NCBI GenBank assembly: GCA_018242465.1
Contig: JAFEBY010000025.1
Location: forward strand, 1-34,227
Origin: Pseudomonadota bacterium
GTDB lineage: Bacteria > Pseudomonadota > Gammaproteobacteria > Xanthomonadales > Xanthomonadaceae
Direction of reading: 5' to 3'
DNA length: 34,227 nt
This document shows positions 17,089 through 23,572 of the stretch, piece after piece. The position numbers and the translations under genes are program-made. The notes below the pieces were generated by a model. It did no database searches, was not told the DNA's origin, and saw only the letters and a list, made by a program, of their open reading frames with translations. Within the stretch, counting starts at the first letter, position 1; each line of letters starts with the position of its first letter.

Positions 17089-18636
17089 ATGACGCCACAT
17101 GTATCTCTTGATACCCGCATGCTTTTGCTCGAAACACATGCCGGGTTGATGAGGCAACTGACATCCCTTGGCGAACGCGCCAGTACGCTCATGCAGTTGT
17201 CGAAAACGGAAATGCAGTTGGGGCATGCCCGTGCATCCGTTGAATATGCACTGCGCGCAGCGAAAGTCCGCCCAGAGAATCTGGAAGTACTGAGTGGCAC
17301 GCTTGCGCAACTGAGGATCACCAACAAAGCAGAAGAGTTTCTGGCCTATGTGGCACGGCTCGGGCCGTTGACGCATTTGCCAATACCGGTGTTGCTCGCG
17401 ATTGCGAGGGAGTTTTCGTTCTTCAATTTGCAGGAGAAGGCGGCGAACTATGTCGCCGAAGCACTTCGCGGCGATCCCGATTTCCCCCCGGCATTGTTGG
17501 CGCAGGCGCAGTTGTCAACGTATTCGGGCAATCTCCGCGACGCATTGGCGAATTTGCGCAAGGCATTGCGGCGCGCACCGGAAATCCCCGAGACGTATTG
17601 GCTGCTCGCGCAGCTCGGGAAGACGGCGCGGGGAGGCATGGACGATGCGAACATGGCGGAGGCACAGTTGCCGCGCGCAGGTGGGAATGTCCAGGGGGGG
17701 ATTCACCTGAACTATGCATTGCATCGATTTCATGACGATGACGGTAACTACGACCAGGCATTTGCGCACCTGCGACAAGGAATGCAGGCCAAGCGGAGCA
17801 CACTCCATTACTCCACAGCGGAGACCAGGAGGTTGTTTGATCTATTGAAGTCGCTTCCGACGGCCGTGTCAGTCGCTGGCCAGGAGGCAGGGTGGAGGCA
17901 ACCGATCTTCATCGTCGGCATGCATCGGTCCGGAACGACATTGCTAGAGCAATTGCTGGGTGCTCACCCCGATGTTCGCGATATCGGTGAGCTATACGAT
18001 TTCACCAGTGCCATGCGCCATGAAACCGATTGCCACTGTCGTGGCGTTATAGATCCGACGCTTGTTGAGCGCACCCTTGCCACGGCGCCGGACTACGCAG
18101 CCGTCGGGAAAAAGTATCTCGAAGGCCTCAACTGGAGGCTGGGCGCGGAGCGGATGTTCACGGACAAATTGCCATCCAATTTCCTCAATATTGGCTTCAT
18201 TGCGCAGGCATTGCCGGGTGCACGAATTCTGCACATGACACGGGATCCAGTCGAAACATGTTTCTCGAATTTGCGCGAGCTGTTTTCGGATGCGAATCCC
18301 TATTCGTACGACCAGATCGAGATCGCCGAGTATTACGCGATGTACCGAGAGTTGATGGCACATTGGAAGGCCCGTTTTCCCGGGCGGATTCTTGATATTG
18401 ATTATGGGCGCTTGACAGCAGATACCGGGACAGTGATGGAAGAGGTATCCGATTTCTGCGGATTGGAATTCGTCCCGGGCATGATGGATACCAACTCGTC
18501 GCGCCGTAGTGTGGCCACCGCCAGTGCAGTTCAGGTGCGCGAGGGTGTGGTCAGGCGGGATGTTCCGAAGTGGAAGCCCTATGAGCGGGATTTGCAGCCA
18601 CTGATGTCACGGCTCGCCGAGCTCGGCATCAACTGA
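17089..18636 (+). CDS. TPR-containing sulfotransferase (tyrosylprotein sulfotransferase-like)
   Basis: A 515-residue fusion of a helical tetratricopeptide-type region (about 20-240) and a PAPS-dependent sulfotransferase domain (Sulfotransfer_3, about 270-510). The 5'-phosphosulfate loop is IVGMHRSGTT (275-284), TDKLPSNF (358-365) matches the TPST-type segment, and the 3'-phosphate-binding motif is R385-D-P...S393-N. Relatives of this architecture sulfate proteins or other acceptors; the acceptor here is unknown. No signal peptide is seen, so it is probably cytoplasmic. The start at 17089 is chosen because the ATG at 17038 lies ahead of the terminator stem and would translate through it; an ATG at 17119 is also possible. 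It follows two TonB-dependent receptors, a recurring type of neighbourhood that suggests a joint role. Confidence 0.9.
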   Translation: MTPHVSLDTRMLLLETHAGLMRQLTSLGERASTLMQLSKTEMQLGHARASVEYALRAAKVRPENLEVLSGTLAQLRITNKAEEFLAYVARLGPLTHLPIPVLLAIAREFSFFNLQEKAANYVAEALRGDPDFPPALLAQAQLSTYSGNLRDALANLRKALRRAPEIPETYWLLAQLGKTARGGMDDANMAEAQLPRAGGNVQGGIHLNYALHRFHDDDGNYDQAFAHLRQGMQAKRSTLHYSTAETRRLFDLLKSLPTAVSVAGQEAGWRQPIFIVGMHRSGTTLLEQLLGAHPDVRDIGELYDFTSAMRHETDCHCRGVIDPTLVERTLATAPDYAAVGKKYLEGLNWRLGAERMFTDKLPSNFLNIGFIAQALPGARILHMTRDPVETCFSNLRELFSDANPYSYDQIEIAEYYAMYRELMAHWKARFPGRILDIDYGRLTADTGTVMEEVSDFCGLEFVPGMMDTNSSRRSVATASAVQVREGVVRRDVPKWKPYERDLQPLMSRLAELGIN

Positions 18637-18675
18637 AGAAGTTCTATTCAACCAGCGATACCGTCGAGTGACGAA

Positions 18676-19491
18676 TCAAAGATCCTGCTGGTAGCGCACG
18701 TAAGGCACCGCGCTGTCTTCCTTGCCATCCTTGCCGGGAACGGCGAAGGGATTGGTGCCCTTGGTGACGATGTTTTCCGCACCGACCGAGAGCTGGCCGC
18801 TCCAGGGGGTGCGCCAGGTGACGCCGAGCCCGAAGCCTTCGAACTTCGGTTGGCCGGGGACGTTGACCACGCGGCCGAAGATGTTGGCGCGGATGTTGCC
18901 AACCCCGCCGCCGACACTGAGCGACTGGGTGTTCCAGCGATCGGCGAGCAATGGCATTTCCGAGGCCGGGACGAGGCGGGCATTGGCGGTGGTACCGGCG
19001 ATCGAGACCACACCGTTACGGCCGATGTTGCGTTCGGCGAACAGGGCCATGTCGGTCTGTTGCACCTTGCCGTTGACCGGCGTCAGCCATTCGGGAAGGC
19101 CGGAATTGCCCTTGCCGAGGTTGAAGCCGGCACGATTGCTACCCTTCTGGACACTGGCGCCGACACCGTGGCGGCCGCTGCGATCGAGCGAACCAAGCAT
19201 GCAGCCGCTGGAAAGATTGCGGATCGATTGTGGCGCGGTGCCGGAATCGCAGAGCAGGGCGAGCGATTCGCCATTGCCGAGGCCGAAGGCGCTATCGAGC
19301 GAGTTGCTGCCGAAACGCCACTGCGCGTGGTTACCGCCGGCGGTCATCGGGTCGAGCTTCAGGAATGCTTCGACCTTGCCGCTCTTGTTGTTCACGACAG
19401 GTACGTAGGTCGATGACTGCGCATACGCGGATCCGCTGCAGGCAAGCGCCAGCAGGGAAACAGCGACAACGGTGCGAAACCGGTTGTTCAT
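18676..19491 (-). CDS. Exported protein of unknown family, beta-rich, possibly outer-membrane
   Basis: No family is recognised. The 271-residue product has a clear signal peptide (about 1-25, LLALACSGSAYAQ). The rest is rich in Gly, Asn, Ser and alternating hydrophobics and has no internal membrane helix. Repeated short strands such as GVVSIAGTTANARL, NIRANIFGRVV and GQLSVGAENIV look like barrel or porin strands. Two cysteines (near LALLCDSGT and SSGCMLGS) are about 22 residues apart and could form a disulfide. It ends VRYQQDL, not with the usual terminal aromatic residue of a barrel. It is convergent with the sulfotransferase (39-base gap) and carries the same TTGTTAAG promoter motif as both receptors, which suggests shared control. 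Confidence 0.8.
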   Translation of the reverse strand: MNNRFRTVVAVSLLALACSGSAYAQSSTYVPVVNNKSGKVEAFLKLDPMTAGGNHAQWRFGSNSLDSAFGLGNGESLALLCDSGTAPQSIRNLSSGCMLGSLDRSGRHGVGASVQKGSNRAGFNLGKGNSGLPEWLTPVNGKVQQTDMALFAERNIGRNGVVSIAGTTANARLVPASEMPLLADRWNTQSLSVGGGVGNIRANIFGRVVNVPGQPKFEGFGLGVTWRTPWSGQLSVGAENIVTKGTNPFAVPGKDGKEDSAVPYVRYQQDL

Positions 19492-19503
19492 CGGCAGTCA
19501 GAC

Positions 19504-19518
19504 CGGGCACGATGCCCG
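19504..19518 (-). other. Short hairpin in the 5' leader of the exported protein gene
   Basis: CGGGCA (19504-19509) and TGCCCG (19513-19518) form a six-base-pair stem around CGA within the predicted leader, 12 bases before the start codon. It may affect translation or stability; no function is known. Confidence 0.35.
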
Positions 19519-19544
19519 AAGTTCCCCTCTATATGAACGAGTCG

Positions 19545-19573
19545 ATTCTAATCCGTTTATGGTTTCTTAACAA
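19545..19573 (-). promoter_or_regulatory. Predicted promoter of the exported protein gene
   Basis: On the minus strand: TTGTTA (19568-19573), 17-base spacer, TAGAAT (19545-19550). Transcription would start near 19538, giving a leader of about 47 bases. TTGTTAAG (19566-19573) matches the motif before both receptors. Confidence 0.65.
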
Positions 19574-19605
19574 CTTCCAAGCCGACCCGAACCGAAATCA
19601 TTCAG

Positions 19606-20502
19606 CTACTGCAGGCGTGAAGACGGTGTCACAATTGGCGGGTCCAGGAACAGGCGCTCGATCTCGTCGCTGCTGAGATGGTAGTGCTTGCCGCAGAACT
19701 CACAGATGATCTCGGCCTGGCCCGGGACGGAGGCACCGGTAGCGGCTTCGGCCTCTTCCCGGCCAAGGGCGCGCAGCATGTCCTCGACCCGGCCCTGCGA
19801 GCAGGAGCAGCCGAATTGCAGCGGTTTCGCCCCAAGATCCTGCAGGGTTTCCTGATGGAACAGTCGGGTCAGGAGGATGTGGGCGGGGAGCTGGAGCAAC
19901 TCGTCGCGGCCCAGGGTGTCGGCCAGCAGGGAAATGCGGTTCCAGCCGTCATCGTCGGCACCAGCGCCGGGCAGGACCTGCAGCAACAGGCCGGCGGCGC
20001 GATCGCCGTCAGCGCACAGGATCAGTCGGGTCGGCAATTGCTCGGAACGATCGAAGTAGTCTTCGAGGGCGCCGGACAGGGTGGGGGATTCCAGGGGCAC
20101 CAGGCCCTGGTAGCGCACCGGCTCACCACCGCCGAGCCCGGGATTTTCGATGGTGACGGCAAGCATCGTGTCTTCGCCGAGCGAAGCGAGGTCCAGCGGC
20201 GGTGCTTCGCCATCGGCGAGCCTGGCGATGCCGCGCAGGGTGCCGGCGGCGGTGCATTCCGCGAACAGGGTGCGCAAGGCGCCACTGCTGCGGGCCTGCA
20301 GGGACAATCGGCCCTCGACCTTGGTATGCGCGCTGAGCAATGCACTGGCGACCAGGGCCTCGCCGAGCAGGGCTTCGACTGTTTCGGGATAGCTCGCGTG
20401 TGTCAGGACGTGTTTCCAGGTGGCGTCGAGGCGCACATGGGCACCACGGACATGTGCGCCCGGTAGCAGGAAACGATGGAGGAGGTCGCTGGAATCGCTC
20501 AT
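19606..20502 (-). CDS. hslO: Redox-regulated chaperone Hsp33
   Basis: Cytoplasmic holdase activated by oxidation. From the ATG at 20502 it has 298 residues, normal for the family. The zinc/redox switch is complete: C232-x-C234 and C267-x2-C270 (FGCSCSQG and CEFCGKHY). An N-terminal domain typical of Hsp33 (LLHRFLLPGAHVRGAHVRL, then the HxSYP-like THASYP) and the GARADGDRAAG-like core are present. The open frame extends far upstream, but that part is Arg/Ser-rich and runs opposite the mtgA start, so it is rejected. Only 28 bases separate its start from that of mtgA, so both divergent promoters must overlap. Confidence 0.95.
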   Translation of the reverse strand: MSDSSDLLHRFLLPGAHVRGAHVRLDATWKHVLTHASYPETVEALLGEALVASALLSAHTKVEGRLSLQARSSGALRTLFAECTAAGTLRGIARLADGEAPPLDLASLGEDTMLAVTIENPGLGGGEPVRYQGLVPLESPTLSGALEDYFDRSEQLPTRLILCADGDRAAGLLLQVLPGAGADDDGWNRISLLADTLGRDELLQLPAHILLTRLFHQETLQDLGAKPLQFGCSCSQGRVEDMLRALGREEAEAATGASVPGQAEIICEFCGKHYHLSSDEIERLFLDPPIVTPSSRLQ

Positions 20503-20518
20503 TGCGGGGATCGGCAAG

Positions 20519-20524
20519 GATAAT
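20519..20524 (+). promoter_or_regulatory. -10-like hexamer of mtgA
   Basis: GATAAT lies six bases before the mtgA ATG at 20531, so transcription from it would begin at the start codon. No consensus -35 is seen. The overlapping minus-strand CATTAT could serve hslO. Confidence 0.4.
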
Positions 20525-20530
20525 GTCCGG

Positions 20531-21349
20531 ATGGGTCGGACTTCTGGCAATCGAGATGGGGGCGCACCAGCCGGTGCGCAAGGGACGCGGCGCCGGCTTC
20601 GCCGGCTGCGCAAATGGCTGCTGTGGCTGCCAGCCATCGCGATCGCCTTCAGCATCGTGCAGGTCGCGAGCCTGCGCTTCATCAACCCGCCCATTTCCAG
20701 TTTCATGATGATCCGCACTTTGGGTGCGTGGCTGTCCGGCGATACCGGATTTCGCATTGCTTACGAGTGGCGGCCGCTGGCGAAAATTTCACCATCGCTG
20801 CCAGTGGCGGTGATGGCCTCGGAAGACCAGAAATTCGCCGAACATGATGGGTTCGATTTCGACGCGATCCAGGCCGCCGAGCGCTACAACGCGCGGATGA
20901 AGGCGCGCGCGGAAGCCCGCGGCCGGCCGGTGACGAAGGTGCGCGGTGCCAGCACCATCAGCCAGCAGACCGCGAAGAACCTGTTCCTGTGGCAGGGCGA
21001 CAACATGGTGTTGCGCTGGGGGCGCAAGGGATTGGAGGTCTGGTACACCTTCCTGATGGAGCACCTGCTGCCGAAGGATCGCATCCTCGAGCTGTACGTC
21101 AACATTGCCGAGTTCGGTGACGGCGTGTACGGCGCGCAGGCGGCGTCGCGTAGTTTCTTCGGTGTCGATGCGTCGCGATTGTCGTCGGCGCAGGCGGCAC
21201 GGCTGGCGGCGGTGTTGCCGAGTCCGCGCCGGTTCAGCGCCGCGCATCCGAGTCCCTATGTCCTGCGTCGTGCCGGCGCCATCCAGCGCCAGATGGGCAA
21301 TCTTGGGGGAACCGGTGCATTGCAGGATGTGGAAGACGCCAGCCGTTGA
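20531..21349 (+). CDS. mtgA: Monofunctional peptidoglycan glycosyltransferase
   Basis: Polymerises lipid II into glycan strands at the inner membrane (GT51 family). The 272-residue protein has an Arg-rich cytoplasmic tail, one membrane segment (about 28-46) and the catalytic motifs in order: EDQKFAEHDGFD with catalytic E98, GASTISQQTAKNLFLW (139-154), the ELYVNIAEFGDGVYG segment and a C-terminal LPSPRRFS. No transpeptidase domain follows, so it is the monofunctional form. The ATG at 20531 gives a short tail before the membrane segment; longer upstream frames overlap hslO. A strong palindrome (GCCGGC-TTC-GCCGGC) lies within the N-terminal coding part. Confidence 0.94.
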   Translation: MGRTSGNRDGGAPAGAQGTRRRLRRLRKWLLWLPAIAIAFSIVQVASLRFINPPISSFMMIRTLGAWLSGDTGFRIAYEWRPLAKISPSLPVAVMASEDQKFAEHDGFDFDAIQAAERYNARMKARAEARGRPVTKVRGASTISQQTAKNLFLWQGDNMVLRWGRKGLEVWYTFLMEHLLPKDRILELYVNIAEFGDGVYGAQAASRSFFGVDASRLSSAQAARLAAVLPSPRRFSAAHPSPYVLRRAGAIQRQMGNLGGTGALQDVEDASR

Positions 21350-21403
21350 GCGGGGTGTGACGGTGGGAGTATCCTGAAGGCCGGCTCGAGGCGAGGAATA
21401 TCC

Positions 21404-21835
21404 ATGGGTCAGGTACAGCATCTGCTTGAGGGAAAGACTGTTTCCGGAGTGGTGTCGATCGCTCCGACGGCGCCTGTTCTCGATGCCCTGCGCTTGATGG
21501 CCGAACGCGGCATCGGCGCGGTGCTGGTGATGGAGGGAACGAAGCTGGTCGGCATCCTCTCCGAACGCGATTACGCGAGAAAGGTCGTGTTGCTGGGGCG
21601 CACCTCGGCGACCACGCCGGTGAGCGAGATCATGAGCCATGAAGTGGTCTGCGCGCGCCCCGGAGACGATATCCACAAGTGCATGCAGGTGATGACCGAC
21701 AAGCGCGTGCGCCATCTGCCGATCCTCGACCACAAGGAAGTCGTCGGCCTGGTATCGATCGGTGATCTGGTGAAGGCGGTGATCGATGACCAGAAGACCG
21801 AACTGCGCCACCTGCAGGACTACATTACTTCTTGA
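21404..21835 (+). CDS. Two-CBS-domain protein
   Basis: A 143-residue cytoplasmic protein made only of a CBS pair. CBS1 is at about 10-70 (VVSIAPTAPVLDALRLMAERGIGAVLV...GILSERDYARKV) and CBS2 at about 78-135 (VVCARPGDDIHKCMQVMTDKRVRHLPIL...GLVSIGDLVKAVI). Such stand-alone modules bind adenosyl nucleotides and regulate partners; the partner is not evident. A GAGGCGAGGA Shine-Dalgarno precedes the ATG. It follows mtgA by 54 bases on the same strand and converges with trhA. Confidence 0.92.
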   Translation: MGQVQHLLEGKTVSGVVSIAPTAPVLDALRLMAERGIGAVLVMEGTKLVGILSERDYARKVVLLGRTSATTPVSEIMSHEVVCARPGDDIHKCMQVMTDKRVRHLPILDHKEVVGLVSIGDLVKAVIDDQKTELRHLQDYITS

Positions 21836-21853
21836 GGTGGCAGTCCTGATTCG

Positions 21854-22501
21854 TCACGGGACGACGAGTTCCCACACTGCAACGAAATGGCAGATGGTTC
21901 CGGCGGCGACGAAGGCATGCCACACCGCATGCGCATACGGCAATTTCTTGCTGAGATAGAACACCGTGCCCAGCGTGTAGCAAACGCCGCCGGCAATGAT
22001 CCAGTTGAAGACCCAGGGGCCGAGTGCGCTGCGCATCGTCCGCCATTCGAAAATGGCGAGCCAGCCCATCGCGATGTAGACCAGGGTCGAAACCAGTTTG
22101 AAGCGTCCGGTGAAGAACAGCTTGAAGGCGATGCCGAAAGCCGCCAGCGACCAGATGACGATGAACAACCGGATGCCGGTCGGCTGGGGCAATGCCAGCA
22201 GCGTGAACGGCGTGTAGGTGCCGGCGATCAGCAGGTAGATGGCGCAGTGGTCCATCACCTTGAGGCGCGCGCGCCGCGCCGGTTCACTGGCGCTGTGGTA
22301 TGCCGTGCTGGCACCGTAGAGCGCAAGCATTGAAGCGGTGAACACGGCTGCCGACAGCAATTGCAGGCCGCTGGCATGTTGCACGACTGCCACAACGAGC
22401 AACACCACGCCGGCGATCAGTGCGGCGATCACGCCGAGTCCGGCAGTCCAGACATTGGCGCGTTCTTCCTGCGGGGTATAGGTGGAGATGCCGTGGCTCA
22501 T
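21854..22501 (-). CDS. trhA: Hemolysin III/TrhA family (PAQR-like) membrane protein
   Basis: A 215-residue protein with seven predicted membrane segments. Signature metal-site residues are present: AYHS with H69, D84-H85 in KVMDHCAIYLLIAGTYTPF, and the C-terminal HAVWHAFVAAGTICH (H191, H195, H205). Family members are PAQR-related membrane proteins linked in some bacteria to membrane lipid homeostasis; true haemolytic activity is generally not expected. The ATG at 22501 directly precedes the TYTPQEERAN segment common to the family. It lies 75 bases after the CPBP gene on the same strand. It has its own -10-like TATGCT six bases before the ATG and a perfect palindrome upstream. Confidence 0.92.
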   Translation of the reverse strand: MSHGISTYTPQEERANVWTAGLGVIAALIAGVVLLVVAVVQHASGLQLLSAAVFTASMLALYGASTAYHSASEPARRARLKVMDHCAIYLLIAGTYTPFTLLALPQPTGIRLFIVIWSLAAFGIAFKLFFTGRFKLVSTLVYIAMGWLAIFEWRTMRSALGPWVFNWIIAGGVCYTLGTVFYLSKKLPYAHAVWHAFVAAGTICHFVAVWELVVP

Positions 22502-22507
22502 GATCGC

Positions 22508-22513
22508 AGCATA
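22508..22513 (-). promoter_or_regulatory. -10-like hexamer of trhA
   Basis: On the minus strand TATGCT is followed by GCGATC and the ATG, so a transcript would start at the codon. The same TATGCTGCG string precedes the glutaredoxin-like gene at 31760. Confidence 0.45.
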
Positions 22514-22520
22514 CGCCAGC

Positions 22521-22541
22521 GAATGATGCGTTGCATCATTC
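22521..22541. promoter_or_regulatory. Perfect palindrome upstream of trhA (candidate operator)
   Basis: Arms GAATGATGC (22521-22529) and GCATCATTC (22533-22541) are perfect inverted repeats around GTT. The site covers the expected -35 region of trhA, between trhA and the end of the CPBP gene. The size fits a dimeric repressor; which one is unknown. Confidence 0.65.
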
Positions 22542-22575
22542 AAGGCGAACGATGTGGCGCCCGGGTTTCGGAAGG

Positions 22576-23487
22576 TCAGCCGATCTTGCGGCGCCAACTC
22601 GGAGCGACAATGGCGTTGCGGCGCATTGCTACGACGAGCAACAAGGCCGACGCAGCCACGCATGTCGCCAATGCGACCACCGATGCTTCTGCCCCGAACG
22701 TGCCGCCGGTCAACCAGTCGGCACCGGTGCGGGTCGATACCAGCCAGCCGTCTGCCTTGGTGCCCGAAACAGGAATGCCGTAGACGGTTCCCTGGAAGAA
22801 GTTCCAGGAGGCGTGCAATCCCATGCAGATCGGAAGTGAGCGCGTCACCATGTAGAGCAGTCCGAACAACAGGCCGGCCTCGACGGCGATGGCCAGCGAG
22901 CTCCATGTGGTTGCACCGGGATTTCCGGCGTGCATGAAGCCGAACGCCAGTGCCGAAACCAGCAAGGCGGCCCAGCTGCCCAGGCCTTCCTCGACGATGC
23001 GGAACAGGATGCCGCGGAACATGATTTCCTCGCCGATGCCGGCGCCGATTCCGACCATCATCAACGACGTGATCCAGTTGGCATGCGGGTTGTAGCCGAC
23101 GACGTGATAGACGCCCAGCAACCACAACAGGCCAACGATGGCGCTGAACAGCGCGGCGCCCGCGATGAAGCCGGCCAGCGCCCGCGACAGCGAGGTGTTG
23201 GACAGCAGTTCGGTCGGAGATCGGCGCTCAATCAGGGACGTCACCACGAGATACGCCACGAGCGCGGGCAGGATGCGGCCGAACATCTGACCGAGCCCGG
23301 CCTGCAATGGCGTTCCCAGGTGCGTCCAGCCCAATGCACGCATGGCGAGTTGCATCACGAGGACGCCGGGCACGAACATCGCGACGAACAGCACGAGTCG
23401 CGCCAATGGCGAAAACAGCGCCCAGCGTTGCCAGGCGGGCTTGCCGGCGGGCGTGGCAAATGCGATCTGCGGACCGGTGACGAACAT
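22576..23487 (-). CDS. CPBP-family intramembrane protease
   Basis: Polytopic 303-residue membrane protein of the CPBP/Abi family (Rce1-like, PF02517). Catalytic motifs: EEIMFR (E153, E154, R158), FGFMH (F182, H186) and HASWN (H225, N229). Hydrophobic segments flank and include these motifs. Family members act as membrane proteases or as immunity/maturation factors; no peptide precursor or bacteriocin gene is seen next to it, so its job is unknown. The ATG at 23487 has a strong AAGGGGGAA Shine-Dalgarno. It follows prfC by 85 bases on the same strand, with a perfect stem-loop in between. Confidence 0.9.
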   Translation of the reverse strand: MFVTGPQIAFATPAGKPAWQRWALFSPLARLVLFVAMFVPGVLVMQLAMRALGWTHLGTPLQAGLGQMFGRILPALVAYLVVTSLIERRSPTELLSNTSLSRALAGFIAGAALFSAIVGLLWLLGVYHVVGYNPHANWITSLMMVGIGAGIGEEIMFRGILFRIVEEGLGSWAALLVSALAFGFMHAGNPGATTWSSLAIAVEAGLLFGLLYMVTRSLPICMGLHASWNFFQGTVYGIPVSGTKADGWLVSTRTGADWLTGGTFGAEASVVALATCVAASALLLVVAMRRNAIVAPSWRRKIG

Positions 23488-23528
23488 CGATTCCCCCTTA
23501 TGACTGGCTCGAGGCAAGTCTGGGGCTG

Positions 23529-23562
23529 GGCGTGACCAGCGCACAGTGGCGATGGTCACGCC
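23529..23562. repeat. Perfect stem-loop between prfC and the CPBP gene
   Basis: GGCGTGACCA (23529-23538) pairs with TGGTCACGCC (23553-23562), ten base pairs with a 14-base loop, starting 10 bases after the prfC stop. No T run follows on the minus strand, so it is more likely an RNA-stabilising or attenuating hairpin, or an operator, than an intrinsic terminator. Confidence 0.55.
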
Positions 23563-23572
23563 ATGGCGAAAG

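Noticed and set aside
17089-18636. Identity with RaxST of Xanthomonas
   Set aside because: RaxST is a shorter enzyme without the TPR region and sits with raxX and export genes; none of these is nearby.
20420-20757. N-terminal extensions of hslO and mtgA into each other
   Set aside because: The extensions overlap on opposite strands and are Arg/Ser-rich without family similarity. Standard Hsp33 and MtgA N-termini begin at 20502 and 20531.
22576-23487. CPBP protein as part of a bacteriocin immunity or abortive-infection system
   Set aside because: No small peptide, transporter or toxin gene lies beside it; the neighbours are prfC and trhA.
23529-23562. Stem-loop at 23529-23562 as an intrinsic terminator of prfC
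   Set aside because: No T run on the minus strand behind the stem; kept only as an unexplained hairpin.
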